A DNA stretch of 64,000 nucleotides, from contig CAJTKX010000002.1 in NCBI GenBank assembly GCA_910577055.1, positions 306,140 through 370,139 on the forward strand. Direction: 5' to 3'. Of this stretch, positions 33,242-42,571 are shown one piece after another (position 1 is the stretch's first letter; each line of letters starts with the position of its first letter). The DNA is from an uncultured Christensenella sp. Lineage in GTDB: Bacteria > Bacillota > Clostridia > Christensenellales > Borkfalkiaceae. The notes beneath the pieces were generated by a model, which did not search any database, had not been told where the DNA came from, and saw only the letters and a program-made list of their open reading frames with translations. The position numbers and the translations under genes were made by a program.

Positions 33242-34591
33242 TTAACCTATTAAAAGCGTATCAATCGGTTTTCGAATTTCCGCCGCGTTCCGCTTTTTAC
33301 CGAGGGCAAGCGCTAGCGTTAAAATTCCCACTCTGCCCGCGTACATCAAAATAATTATTACAATTTCAGACCCGACGGAAAGCTCAGACGTAAGATTCAT
33401 ACTCAGCCCCGCGTTGCTAAGCGCCGAAACGCACTCGAACAAAATCGCCTTGAACATCATTGTTTCCGGCTCGATAGTGCAAATAATAAGGGTGGATAGT
33501 ACTACCATCATAAGACAAGCCGCAAATATTGCAAGCGCTTGCGACAAAAGCGAGTAATCTATCCGTTTTTTGCCTATATCGATATCCCGCTTGCCGCGGA
33601 ACGCCGCGAACATACCCATTATAATCACCGCAAAGGTGCCAACCCTTATGCCGCCCGCGGTACTGCCCGAACCGCCGCCTATAAACATTAAAAGTAGCGT
33701 CAAAAGGTATCCGCTTTGCGAAAATGCTGTCATGTCCGTGGTTGCAAAGCCCGCTGTACGGGGCGTTACCGCGTTGAAAAGCGATGCAAGCAGCTTTTCG
33801 CCGAAATTATAATCGGAATAAGTGTTGCGCTCGAACAAAAGAAACAATGCCGTCCCCGATACTATAAGTATCGCGTTGACTATAAGCACAACTTTGGTGT
33901 TGAACTGAAACTTTTTAAAATTGCACTTGCAATCTATTACGTCGCTCCATACGGCAAAGCCCATTCCGCCCAAAATAATAAGCGCAATTAAGGTTAATGA
34001 CACAAGCGGGTCGGTTGCATAGCCCGTCAACGACACGAAACCGCCGTTTTCTACGGTGCCCATTAAGTCGAACCCCGCGTTGCAGAACGCCGAAACAGAG
34101 TGCCAAACGGAAAAATAAATACCGTTGCCCACGCCGAACTGCGGGATAAACCTTATCATTAAAAGAAGCGCGCCTATAACTTCGCAAACGGCGGTGCCTA
34201 TAACAATGCGTTTTAATAAGGTCTTGAAACCCGTAAACTTCCCTCGGGAGTCAAGCATAAACGCGTTGCGGCTGTCAAAGCCCATTCCGTGCTTAAAAAT
34301 AAGGAACGCCGCCGATACAAGGGTCATAAATCCCAAACCGCTCGCTTGCACCAAAAACAGAATTACAATCTGCCCGAAAAGCGACCAATGCGTTGCAACG
34401 TCGTAAGGGGATAGCCCCGTTATGCACACCGCCGAAACTGCCGTGAATAAAGCGTTTATATATGAAGTTTGCTGACCTTCCCGTGTGGCGGCCGGCAGAA
34501 TTAAAAATATACTGCCTATAACTGTGCCCGCAAGATACGCAAGGGCAAGTATCTGCCAAACGGAAAGTTTAAACTTGAATTTTTTCTTCAT
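33242..34591 (-). CDS. ktrB: KtrB, membrane subunit of Na+-coupled K+ uptake
   Basis: 449 residues of the TrkH/KtrB family, with four membrane-pore-membrane repeats. Selectivity-loop residues are visible in 'SAVCITGLSPYD', 'SAFCNAGFDLMG', 'NAVTPRTAGFATTD' and 'SALSNAGLSMNL'. It imports potassium across the membrane as a dimer on a KtrA ring. The ATG follows GGAAAATATAA. A promoter at 34615-34643 gives a 5' UTR too short for a c-di-AMP riboswitch. Confidence 0.93.
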   Translation of the reverse strand: MKKKFKFKLSVWQILALAYLAGTVIGSIFLILPAATREGQQTSYINALFTAVSAVCITGLSPYDVATHWSLFGQIVILFLVQASGLGFMTLVSAAFLIFKHGMGFDSRNAFMLDSRGKFTGFKTLLKRIVIGTAVCEVIGALLLMIRFIPQFGVGNGIYFSVWHSVSAFCNAGFDLMGTVENGGFVSLTGYATDPLVSLTLIALIILGGMGFAVWSDVIDCKCNFKKFQFNTKVVLIVNAILIVSGTALFLLFERNTYSDYNFGEKLLASLFNAVTPRTAGFATTDMTAFSQSGYLLTLLLMFIGGGSGSTAGGIRVGTFAVIIMGMFAAFRGKRDIDIGKKRIDYSLLSQALAIFAACLMMVVLSTLIICTIEPETMMFKAILFECVSALSNAGLSMNLTSELSVGSEIVIIILMYAGRVGILTLALALGKKRNAAEIRKPIDTLLIG

Positions 34592-34614
34592 TTATATTTT
34601 CCGAAATCCACTTG

Positions 34615-34643
34615 ATTTTAGCATATGAAAATTATGTTGTCAA
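34615..34643 (-). promoter_or_regulatory. promoter of ktrBA
   Basis: On the minus strand TTGACA (34638-34643), a 17-base spacer, TAAAAT (34615-34620), 24 bases before ktrB. Confidence 0.8.
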
Positions 34644-35086
34644 TATAATTGAGCGCCATATATGCCATAAATAACCGCGGTTTCGATATGTGCGCAGCGG
34701 CGGCAAAACGGCGGTGGAGGGGGTCGTATGCGGCGTAACACAAATAAATTGCAACGCATATGCTTTATTACATATTTTGCGGCGACGCGCATATTTGCTG
34801 CGGCTGATATTACAGCCGATACAAGCGTTTTACCGCACTTGAAGTAAAATACATATAAAATTTAAAACATATGCGTTTTTACGGCGAAAAAAAGTCGAGC
34901 GGAGGGGGAATAAGAGGTAAAACGGCGAAATATGTCGAACAGAAATCAGCCGGTTTTACCGATTTTCCGTCGATAGCGGAGGAGAGTTGTTGCCTTTTTT
35001 ATATGCGCCTCCGCTGAAATGTATTTTGATTGACTTGTTTTTCCGCACAAATGAAGAGCCGCCGATATGCGGGAAGGAGGCTTTTT
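34644..35086. other. non-coding region upstream of glmM with hairpins
   Basis: No credible gene. It holds GGTAAAACGGC with GCCGGTTTTACC (about 34915-34961, one bulged base) and AGCGGAGG with CCTCCGCT (about 34975-35015). These could be a structured leader for glmM-glmS. I see no glmS ribozyme core here. No perfect promoter was found; TTGAAG near 34840 is a weak -35 candidate. Confidence 0.4.
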
Positions 35087-36427
35087 ACGGGTAAATACTT
35101 CGGAACGGACGGTTTCAGGGGCGAGGCGGGTGTTACCGTCACTGCCGAACGGGCGTTTAAAGTCGGCAAAGTTTTAGGTTGGTATTACGGCGCGCGCTTG
35201 GGTCGCAAGTGCCGCGCGGTTATCGGCAAGGATACGCGGCTGTCCTCTTATATGCTTGAATATTCACTTGCATCGGGGCTCACGTCGGCGGGCGCGGACG
35301 CGCATATTATGCACGTTACGACCACCCCCTCCGTTTCGTTCGTGACGCGGTGCGACGGCTTCGACTGCGGAATTATGGTTTCCGCAAGCCACAACCCCTA
35401 CTACGACAACGGTATAAAGCTTTTAAACGACCGCGGCGAAAAGATGGACGACGACGTGATTTCGGTTATAGAAAGCTATCTCGACGGCGATTTTACCGCC
35501 TTTGGCGGTAAAGACATTCCGTCTGCGCGAGGGCGGGATATCGGACGAACGGTAGATTATATCGCGGCAAGAAACCGCTACATAGGTCATCTTATATCCC
35601 TTGCAACTTGTTCCTATAAGGGGTTTAGAATAGGCTTGGACGGCGCTAACGGCAGCGCCTTTCAAATTGCGCGCAGCGTGTTCGAAGCGCTCGGCGCGAA
35701 AACTTATATGATTGGCGACGCACCCGACGGCACTAACGTTAACGACGGCGTTGGCTCCACTCATATCGGCGCGCTTTGCGATTTGGTCAAAAACAAGTCT
35801 CTCGATATCGGGTTTGCGTTCGACGGCGACGCGGACAGATGCATTGCGGTTGATGCGAACGGGGATATCGTCACGGGCGACGAGGAGCTGTTTGTATTGG
35901 CAAATTACTTAAAAGCTCGCGGCGAGCTTGCGCATAACAAAGTCGTTTGCACCGTCCTATCCAACGGCGGGTTTATCGAAAGCCTTGCCGCGCGCAAGAT
36001 AAGCTGCGAGGTCTGCGACGTAGGCGATAAAACCGTGTGCGACACTATGGCGAAAACGGGCGCGGTTTTGGGCGGCGAGCGCAGCGGGCATATTGTTTTT
36101 TCCAAATACGAAACCACGGGCGACGGGCTTGTGACGGCGGTTATGCTTATGGAAGCCATTGTCGAAAACCGCGGCTTTGACGGACTTTTAAAGGGCTATA
36201 AAAATTTGCCGCAGGTTGCCGTCAATATTCCCGTAGTCGATAAATCGCGCGCGATGACGGGCGTGGAATTCCTTGCCGAAAAACTAAGACAAGAATTAAA
36301 GGTTCGCCTAATCGTTCGTCCCTCCGGAACGGAGCGGGTTATCCGCGTTACCGCCGAGGGCGAAAGCGAAGAGCTTTGCGCGCTTGCTTGTAAAATTATA
36401 CAAAGCAAAATTCAAGAAAACCGTTAA
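35087..36427 (+). CDS. glmM: phosphoglucosamine mutase GlmM, apparent ACG start
   Basis: About 446 residues, converting glucosamine-6-P to glucosamine-1-P for cell-wall precursor synthesis. Visible are 'GKYFGTDGFRGEAG', the phospho-Ser loop 'VSASHNPYYDNG', the metal loop 'DGDADRC', 'GGERSGH' and the phosphate loop 'RPSGTERVIRV'. The family normally begins MGKYFGTDG. Here the codon at the Met position is ACG (35087-35089), with a perfect AGGAGG ending six bases before it. The in-frame ATG at 35051 (12 extra residues) has no ribosome site. I therefore favour ACG initiation. It is the first gene of a glmM-glmS pair. Confidence 0.9.
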   Translation, partial: TGKYFGTDGFRGEAGVTVTAERAFKVGKVLGWYYGARLGRKCRAVIGKDTRLSSYMLEYSLASGLTSAGADAHIMHVTTTPSVSFVTRCDGFDCGIMVSASHNPYYDNGIKLLNDRGEKMDDDVISVIESYLDGDFTAFGGKDIPSARGRDIGRTVDYIAARNRYIGHLISLATCSYKGFRIGLDGANGSAFQIARSVFEALGAKTYMIGDAPDGTNVNDGVGSTHIGALCDLVKNKSLDIGFAFDGDADRCIAVDANGDIVTGDEELFVLANYLKARGELAHNKVVCTVLSNGGFIESLAARKISCEVCDVGDKTVCDTMAKTGAVLGGERSGHIVFSKYETTGDGLVTAVMLMEAIVENRGFDGLLKGYKNLPQVAVNIPVVDKSRAMTGVEFLAEKLRQELKVRLIVRPSGTERVIRVTAEGESEELCALACKIIQSKIQENR

Positions 36428-36495
36428 ACCTTGGGTATTTTGACGGGCAACTGCTGCGCGCGGTTACGCTTTTAAATAAGTATGAGGTGATTTTT

Positions 36496-38262
36496 ATGTG
36501 CGGAATTATCGGATATATTGGCGGCGGGAATGCCGCCGAAATTGTTTTGGGCGGACTTAAACGGTTGGAATACCGCGGCTACGACTCGGCCGGGGCGGCT
36601 TTTGTCGCGGACGGGTTGCGGGTCGTTAAAAAGCAAGGCAGAGTAGAAACGTTGGAGCCTTACTTAAAAGAAATTTCCGCCCGCATAGGCATAGGTCACA
36701 CCCGTTGGGCAACCCACGGCGTACCGTCGGATGCAAACGCTCATCCCCACCGCGCGGGCGGAATCGCCGTAGTGCATAACGGCATTATCGAAAACTACGC
36801 CGAGCTTAAAGCCGAACTTATATCGGGCGGCGCCAAATTTTTGTCGGATACGGACAGCGAAGTCGTTGCCCACCTTCTAAATAAAAACTATCGCGGCGAT
36901 TTAACCGAGGCGATGCAAAAAACCGTTAAATTGCTTAAAGGGTCATATGCACTTATGGCGATATGCGAAACCGAGCAAAAAATAGTTGCGGCACGCTGCA
37001 AAAGCCCGCTTATAATCGGTTACGGCGATGACGGAAATTACTGCGCCAGCGACGAGCCCGCCCTTGCGGGACTGTGTGATACTATTACTATTCTCGAAGA
37101 CGGCGATATAGCAGAAATTACGCAAAAAAACATAAAAATATTCGACAAATTTTTTAAGCCCGTCGCCCGCTTGAAAGAACCTAATTTAGCGGTTTCCGCA
37201 AGTCTCGGTTTGGATGGCTACCCACACTATATGCTTAAAGAACTGCGTGAAACGCCCCTATCGGTTGAGGCGACGGCGCGGGCGTTCGAAAAAGTAAAAA
37301 ATACGCTTTCCGCCGCGCTTGCGGGGGTGGAGCGGGTTATACTTACGGGCTGCGGCACAGCGTACCACGCCGCACTTATAGGAAAACGGTACATAGAGTG
37401 CTTTGCGCGTATTCCGGCAGAGTGCGAAACGGCGGGAGAGTTCCGCTATAAAAATCCTATCATAGACGAAAAAACCGCGGTATTTGCAGTCAGTCAAAGC
37501 GGAGAAACCGCCGATACCGTCGAGGCGGCGCGGCTTGCGTTGTCCTTGGGGGGGAAGGTCGTCGCCGTTACAAACTCTCACCGTTCGGAATTGACAAGGC
37601 TTGCCACCGTCGTCGTGCCCGTTGCGGCGGGGCCCGAAATATGCGTTGCCGCCACCAAAAGCTACACGGGGCAAATTGCCGCGCTGTATCTTGCCGCGGC
37701 GGCGCTTGCGGGCGAAAAGTTTTACTTGGAGTGCGCAGAAAAATTGAAGTCGATTCCAAAGCTTTTGACGTATACGTTTGAAAGCTTGGATATGCGTTCA
37801 CTTGCGCACATTTGCGCGTCAAGCAGCAGCGTATACTTTTTGGGCAGAGATTTGGACTACGCCGTAGCGTTAGAGGGCAGCCTTAAACTTAAAGAAGTAT
37901 CTTATGTGTCGGGCGAGGGGTATCCCTCGGGCGAGTTGAAGCACGGCACCCTTGCGCTTATCGACTATAACACTACCTCGGTCGTAATCATCTGTGACGA
38001 GGCGCTTGCCGGCAAAAGCGAAAACGCGGTCGAGCAAGTGCTGTCGCGCGGCGGTAAGGTTGCCGTCATAACGAACATAGAGGGGGTAAAGAAGAGGTTT
38101 ACCGGCAAGCTGCCGCTTGTCGATTTGCCCCCTTGCGACAAATTTTTGTCGCCTTTATTGTCGGCTGTCGCGGTGCAAATGCTTGCGTACAAAGCCGCGG
38201 CGGTTTTGGGACGGGAAATAGATAAGCCCCGCAACTTGGCAAAAAGCGTAACGGTAGAATAA
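36496..38262 (+). CDS. glmS: glutamine:fructose-6-phosphate aminotransferase GlmS
   Basis: 588 residues. The glutaminase domain begins 'MCGIIGYIGG' (Cys2 nucleophile), with 'GHTRWATHG' and 'HNGIIENY'. Two SIS isomerase domains follow, 'VILTGCGTAYHA' with 'AVSQSGETADT', and 'FLGRDLDYAVALEGSLKLKE'; the protein ends in the typical 'RNLAKSVTVE'. It makes glucosamine-6-P, the substrate for GlmM encoded just upstream. I use the ATG at 36496, not the GTG at 36487, because the Cys must follow Met; GAGGTGA lies upstream. No ribozyme fits in the 68 bases between glmM and glmS. Confidence 0.96.
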   Translation: MCGIIGYIGGGNAAEIVLGGLKRLEYRGYDSAGAAFVADGLRVVKKQGRVETLEPYLKEISARIGIGHTRWATHGVPSDANAHPHRAGGIAVVHNGIIENYAELKAELISGGAKFLSDTDSEVVAHLLNKNYRGDLTEAMQKTVKLLKGSYALMAICETEQKIVAARCKSPLIIGYGDDGNYCASDEPALAGLCDTITILEDGDIAEITQKNIKIFDKFFKPVARLKEPNLAVSASLGLDGYPHYMLKELRETPLSVEATARAFEKVKNTLSAALAGVERVILTGCGTAYHAALIGKRYIECFARIPAECETAGEFRYKNPIIDEKTAVFAVSQSGETADTVEAARLALSLGGKVVAVTNSHRSELTRLATVVVPVAAGPEICVAATKSYTGQIAALYLAAAALAGEKFYLECAEKLKSIPKLLTYTFESLDMRSLAHICASSSSVYFLGRDLDYAVALEGSLKLKEVSYVSGEGYPSGELKHGTLALIDYNTTSVVIICDEALAGKSENAVEQVLSRGGKVAVITNIEGVKKRFTGKLPLVDLPPCDKFLSPLLSAVAVQMLAYKAAAVLGREIDKPRNLAKSVTVE

Positions 38263-38265
38263 AAA

Positions 38266-38298
38266 GCCGCCCGCGGGCTAACCCGCGGGCGGCTTTTT
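38266..38298. terminator. bidirectional terminator after glmS
   Basis: GCCGCCCGCGGG-CTAA-CCCGCGGGCGGC followed by TTTTT, with A5 on the left; shared with the convergent phosphatase gene. Confidence 0.92.
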
Positions 38299-38299
38299 A

Positions 38300-39097
38300 T
38301 TATTCAAGGTATTTGGTTTTCAAAAGTTCTATGTTTTCGTCGGTTAAACCCAAGGCTTGCTTGCAATATTCAACTATGCTGCCGTAATGCTCTTTTATCT
38401 TTCCAATCGCGTGGTTAATATACTCGGGCTTGGCCATCATAAGCGCGTACAATATCCTTTTAAAGTCCCGCGCCGCCGGCACTACGAACAGCCCGAACTT
38501 CTGCAACGTCCGCTTTCTGTGTTGAAAATAGTTGGATATCTCATAATCCTTTATAATCAACTCTTCGTCAACGCCTAACACCGCTTCCAACAGCATAGCC
38601 GCAACGCCCGTTCTGTCCTTGCCCGCACTGCAATGCCACAATATACAGTTCTCGTCAGCCGCAACAAGCGAGAAAAACTCTCTAAACGTATACTGCGACC
38701 TATTGTCAAACAACATTCGCTCGTACAGGTCGTACATATACGCGTCCGCCGTGCCGAACTCGCTTTTAATAAGCTTGCTCTCTTCCCGCCAAACCTTTGC
38801 AAGGCTTTTGGTGTAGGTTATGCCCTCCGCGCCCGATAACTCTATCGGCAAATTTACTTGCCTTGCCCCGTCGATTTTGCTGTCGGGGTAGTCAAGACGC
38901 TCACGCTCGTTGCGCATATCCACAACCGTCGTAACCCCTATTTCTTCCAAGTGCATAAGGGTCGATTTAGGCAATTTGTACAGCTTGCCGCTTCTTATCA
39001 GCTTGCCGTATTTTATGTGCCGCCCGTCCGCTACGGGGAAGCCGCCCAAATCACGCGTGTTATTCAGTTTTTGCAAGTTCAATCTTTGAATATTCAA
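38300..39097 (-). CDS. tyrosine-protein phosphatase (Y_phosphatase3 family)
   Basis: 265 residues. An N-terminal 'NTRDLGGFPVADGRHIKYGKLIRSGKL' and the P-loop 'LWHCSAGKDRTGVAAML' (HCx5R, near residue 155) define this bacterial dual-specificity/tyrosine phosphatase family. It has a general-acid region 'VDMRNERER'. Substrates may be phosphoproteins or phosphoinositides. It overlaps the upstream membrane-protein gene by 4 bases, so they are translated together. The active site is intact. Confidence 0.88.
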   Translation of the reverse strand: MNIQRLNLQKLNNTRDLGGFPVADGRHIKYGKLIRSGKLYKLPKSTLMHLEEIGVTTVVDMRNERERLDYPDSKIDGARQVNLPIELSGAEGITYTKSLAKVWREESKLIKSEFGTADAYMYDLYERMLFDNRSQYTFREFFSLVAADENCILWHCSAGKDRTGVAAMLLEAVLGVDEELIIKDYEISNYFQHRKRTLQKFGLFVVPAARDFKRILYALMMAKPEYINHAIGKIKEHYGSIVEYCKQALGLTDENIELLKTKYLE

Positions 39098-39822
39098 ACG
39101 CGCTCCTTTTGCTTAAAGAAGGGGTTATACTCCGTCTTTTTCTCGGAAAGTACTATGCACACTTGGGCGGGTAGGTATACCGTCCAAATGGTTTTATTTA
39201 CTACATATTGAATGTCTGCGGGGATATTCATTCCGAGGGCGCTCATATTGTCAAGCCCCACGCAAATATCGCATACGGTGAAAAGCACAAGCCCCGCAAA
39301 TAAAAGTATGTACCGTTTATCTATTTTAATAAGCAACGCGCTTTCAACGGCGTTAATAAAAAGTTGAGGGAAGTAGATTGCGGAAAGTACCACTACGGCG
39401 GAATTAAGCATTCCAAGCCCGCCCAACACCGCTAAAAGCACTGCAACCACGCCTACGCGCACGCCTATGGAAATCCACGGTTTTTTGCCGTTTATAAGAT
39501 AAATTCTTGCCCAATGTACAAGCTGTACGACTATAAAAGTGCTTATTCCAACCTCGTAATAAGTGTTCATAACAAGAATAAACAAATCGCTTACAGCAGT
39601 AAAAACAAGTGCAGCCGTCACTACTATGCCGTCCTTGCCGTAAAAGAAAATTCCCGCAGCGGCAAAGGCAAGGCAAGTCAAAATGCCCGCATATTTAAGA
39701 TAAATCAAGCTTTCGCCCAGCGCAAGGTCGTAAACCATAAAAGTGATATATATTGCGGCTTCGATAAGCACGAAAGCGCCGAATAGGTAAAACGGTATGC
39801 TTTTGGGTAATTTTAATTTCAT
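39094..39822 (-). CDS. YhhN-like membrane protein (possible lysoplasmalogenase)
   Basis: 242 residues with seven or eight hydrophobic helices. Motifs reminiscent of YhhN/TMEM86 are 'TAVSDLFILV', 'FIVVQLVHWARIYL' and the final 'WTVYLPAQVCIVLS'. Family members hydrolyse lysoplasmalogens. The match is by pattern only and the N-terminus is unusual. It is co-transcribed with the phosphatase. No strong ribosome site precedes the ATG. Confidence 0.55.
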   Translation of the reverse strand: MKLKLPKSIPFYLFGAFVLIEAAIYITFMVYDLALGESLIYLKYAGILTCLAFAAAGIFFYGKDGIVVTAALVFTAVSDLFILVMNTYYEVGISTFIVVQLVHWARIYLINGKKPWISIGVRVGVVAVLLAVLGGLGMLNSAVVVLSAIYFPQLFINAVESALLIKIDKRYILLFAGLVLFTVCDICVGLDNMSALGMNIPADIQYVVNKTIWTVYLPAQVCIVLSEKKTEYNPFFKQKERV

Positions 39823-39964
39823 CGCTCTTTACTTTTTTGTAATATAGTAGGGATATTTTAAGGTATAAGCCGTAAAATTGCAAGCTATTTTTGCTTTGAC
39901 GCTTATTTTCTTTACAAAAGTCGCCGCCGTATGCTAAAATAAAGCAATAAGCACGAGGTGGTTT

Positions 39965-40720
39965 ATGCACGAAGGACACAGACAAAGAATGTACGAAAAG
40001 TTGAAAAATGACAGTTGTCTTTTGGACCACGAAATTCTTGAAATGTTTCTTTTTAACGCCTTGCCGCGTATAAACACCAATAATATTGCTCATGCGCTAA
40101 TTGACGCTTTCGGCTCGCTTGCGGGCGTGTTCGAGGCGGATGTGAAACAGCTTACTTCGGTTCACGGAGTAGGCGATAGCGTCGCGCTTTATATTAAATG
40201 CGCAAGCGAGTGCATGCGCCGCATACAACCCGTCAATGTGGGTATTGCCGTGCTTAAAACATTTAACGATTTTAAAAAATTCACCGCCGTAAGAATGCGC
40301 GGAAGAATAGATGAAGCCATCGAGGTTTACTGCCTTGAAAATAACGGAAAGGTGAAAAGGATATTCTCTTTCACCGATTTCGAGCGCAGTAAGGTGGAGG
40401 TGAGCGCGGATAAAATATCTTACGTTATTGCCACGGAAAAACCTTACGGAATTTTGGTTGCGCACAATCATTTAAGCGGCAACTCCGCACCTTCTTCCAA
40501 CGATGACAGATTTACCGCCGAAATGCAGCTGCTGTGCAGTATAAACAACGTTGTTTTGTACGACCACTGTATTTACGCGTCGGATACCAACGTTTACAGC
40601 TATTTCGCCACGGGCAAAATCGACGAGATTCGTCAGATGTTTTCATTCAAAAAAGTTATCGACAATCAAATTAATCTCCGCAGCGAGGAAATTCAAAAGC
40701 AACAGCCGAAAACGAATTGA
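39965..40720 (+). CDS. RadC-like JAB-domain protein
   Basis: 251 residues. An N-terminal helix-hairpin-helix region ('LTSVHGVGDSVALYIK') and a C-terminal JAB/MPN fold with the metal motif 'VAHNHLSGNSAPSSNDD' (H-x-H ... S ... D) and Glu upstream ('YCLENN'). RadC proteins are widespread and of unsettled function; a role in DNA repair has been withdrawn in other bacteria. GAGGTGG lies four bases before the ATG. It lacks the canonical HNHPSG Pro. Confidence 0.82.
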   Translation: MHEGHRQRMYEKLKNDSCLLDHEILEMFLFNALPRINTNNIAHALIDAFGSLAGVFEADVKQLTSVHGVGDSVALYIKCASECMRRIQPVNVGIAVLKTFNDFKKFTAVRMRGRIDEAIEVYCLENNGKVKRIFSFTDFERSKVEVSADKISYVIATEKPYGILVAHNHLSGNSAPSSNDDRFTAEMQLLCSINNVVLYDHCIYASDTNVYSYFATGKIDEIRQMFSFKKVIDNQINLRSEEIQKQQPKTN

Positions 40721-40781
40721 CACTTGCGGTCAAGTTTGATAAAATTAGTATGCTTTTCAAGTGGAAGATTGACCGGTAAGG

Positions 40782-42515
40782 CTACGCCTTAGGTACGACG
40801 AATGCTCCGCATTCTCCCGCTTCTATAAAACTTAATAAATTAATTGCAGAGATGGCAGAGCGGTCGAATGCGGCGGTCTTGAAAACCGTTGATGGGCAAC
40901 TATCCGGGGGTTCGAATCCCTCTCTCTGCGCCAGTGGTGATAGCGTTTGAACGCAGAAAATGTGTTCAAGCGCTTTTTTCACGTCTGCCAGTCTTATGTC
41001 CTCAACCTCGGTTGCGTTTCCTATTTTCAAATGTGCCGATAAAAAGTTGTCGCCAACAAAAACTTTTATGACAAGATTATCAATGATTTTTTGCTGGTAG
41101 TCCTTGTCGGCGGGGTCGCCTTTCAGTAGGTCGGCAATGAACGTTAAAAAGTCCTTTTCCGTGAACTGTCTGCCGCGCTCACGCTCTAACTGCGCCTTTT
41201 GGCTCTGTAAGTCCTCAATGAGTTTTTGGTAGTCGTTCATACGCTTTTCAATGTTAGCCCGCAAAAGTGCGTTTTTCGCCTCGATAAACGCCGTCGTCAT
41301 TTCGTCAATATCGCGCTGAACTTTGGCAATTTTGCCCTCAATGCTTTTAATGTTGTCTGCACCCGTTCGCTTTTCATAGTATGCCAAAGTGTCTTTGACA
41401 GCTTTTCGCGCGTTGTTTTCGTCGCTTAAAAAGTCGTAAACAATTTGTGTAACAAACGTTTCCAAAGTGTCTTTGTCCTCGCGGCGTTTCTCGCAGACGC
41501 CTTTTTTCTTGCCCTTGCAAACGTAATAATGGTGTTGTTGCCCCGTTCGGCTCGTGCCGCCGTCTGAAATCATAGGCGTTTCGCAATGCGCACAAAATGC
41601 CTTGCCCGTCAAAAGGTACGGCACGCGCGCCGTTGCCGTGCCGCCCGCAAAATAGCGGTTTGCCGACAGTCGCTTTTGCACGCGCTCGAACAGTGCTTTG
41701 TCAATAATGGCGGGGTATGTATTGTCGCAAAGTCTGCCGCCGAAACAAAATTCGCCCGTGTACTTGGCATTAGTCAACCACTTGTCAAATGTCCGACCTT
41801 TGAACGGCTTGCCGTTATAACGCGCACCCCGTGCGTTGAGTGCGGCGGCAATGTCTTTCTTGTCCGTGCCTTTGTCGTACTCGGTAAAGGCATAACGGAT
41901 AATTTCCGCTTGTTCCTCGTCTATTTCAACGTATTTCATAAACTTATTACGTTTACCCGTTACAGGCTCTTGGCGTAGCTTGTACCCGTAAACAAGATAC
42001 CCGCCGCAGAACGTGCCGTTTTCTACGCTCATATCAAGCCCGTTTTTCACTCGCTTTGACAGTCGCTTGCTGTATTTCTCGTCGTTCCATTCAAGAAACA
42101 TTTCATAGAACTCGCCGCCCTCGTCGTCGCTGATGGGCTGGGTTGCCGATATTACCCGTATGCCGTAATCTTGCCTTAACATTTCTTTGTACATAATACT
42201 GTCGCGGCGGTTGCGGGCGAAGCGGTCAAACATATAAACAATGATATACTCGAATTTTCCGCTGTGCGCGTCTTTAATCATACGCTGAAAGTCTGGGCGG
42301 CTGTCGTTCGTTCCCGTCCTTGCTTTGTCCTTATAGACATTAACGACTGTAAAGCCGTTGTTTTCGGCGTATTCCGTGCAAATGCGAATTTGCCCCTCAA
42401 TGCTTTGTTCGTTCTGCCCTTGTGAGCTGTAACGGGCATAAATAACCGCCGTTTTTCTCGCCAAATAATCGGCTCTTGAAAATGCGGGCATTTTGGTGTC
42501 AAGATTAAGATACAT
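40782..42515 (-). CDS. large serine recombinase whose frame runs through tRNA-Ser
   Basis: About 577 residues. The resolvase domain has the catalytic Ser in 'IYARYSSQGQNEQSIEGQ' and 'YMFDRFARNRRDS'. A Recombinase domain ('GGYLVYGYKLRQEP'), a zinc ribbon ('CAHCETPMISDGG' ... 'YVCKGKKKGVC') and a coiled coil follow. The frame has no stop at its natural end ('ALEHIFCVQTLSP'); its last 45 or so residues are the antisense translation of tRNA-Ser ('REGFEPPDSCPSTVFK'). So the gene's 3' end abuts the tRNA and has probably lost its stop at an integration junction. AGGAG precedes the ATG at 42515. No element cargo was recognised. Confidence 0.87.
   Translation of the reverse strand: MYLNLDTKMPAFSRADYLARKTAVIYARYSSQGQNEQSIEGQIRICTEYAENNGFTVVNVYKDKARTGTNDSRPDFQRMIKDAHSGKFEYIIVYMFDRFARNRRDSIMYKEMLRQDYGIRVISATQPISDDEGGEFYEMFLEWNDEKYSKRLSKRVKNGLDMSVENGTFCGGYLVYGYKLRQEPVTGKRNKFMKYVEIDEEQAEIIRYAFTEYDKGTDKKDIAAALNARGARYNGKPFKGRTFDKWLTNAKYTGEFCFGGRLCDNTYPAIIDKALFERVQKRLSANRYFAGGTATARVPYLLTGKAFCAHCETPMISDGGTSRTGQQHHYYVCKGKKKGVCEKRREDKDTLETFVTQIVYDFLSDENNARKAVKDTLAYYEKRTGADNIKSIEGKIAKVQRDIDEMTTAFIEAKNALLRANIEKRMNDYQKLIEDLQSQKAQLERERGRQFTEKDFLTFIADLLKGDPADKDYQQKIIDNLVIKVFVGDNFLSAHLKIGNATEVEDIRLADVKKALEHIFCVQTLSPLAQREGFEPPDSCPSTVFKTAAFDRSAISAINLLSFIEAGECGAFVVPKA
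40846..40933 (+). tRNA. tRNA-Ser (anticodon TGA)
   Basis: Acceptor GCAGAGA with TCTCTGC and an encoded GCCA end. The anticodon loop CTTGAAA gives TGA. A long variable arm (GATGGGCAACTATC) is typical of class II tRNA-Ser. T arm GGGGG TTCGAAT CCCTC. The recombinase gene overlaps it on the other strand. Confidence 0.95.
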
Positions 42516-42571
42516 AGTCAACTCCTTTGCGCGGTCTTCGTGTGTGCGGACGGCGGCTTAAAAATTTTGTT

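Noticed and set aside
34592-34680. c-di-AMP riboswitch upstream of ktrBA
   Set aside because: The promoter at 34615-34643 leaves a leader of about 20 bases, too short.
36428-36495. glmS ribozyme
   Set aside because: The gap before glmS is only 68 bases and holds no ribozyme core; none was seen upstream of glmM either.
40782-40940. conserved C-terminal domain of the recombinase (REGFEPPDSCP segment)
   Set aside because: It is the antisense translation of tRNA-Ser, not a protein domain.
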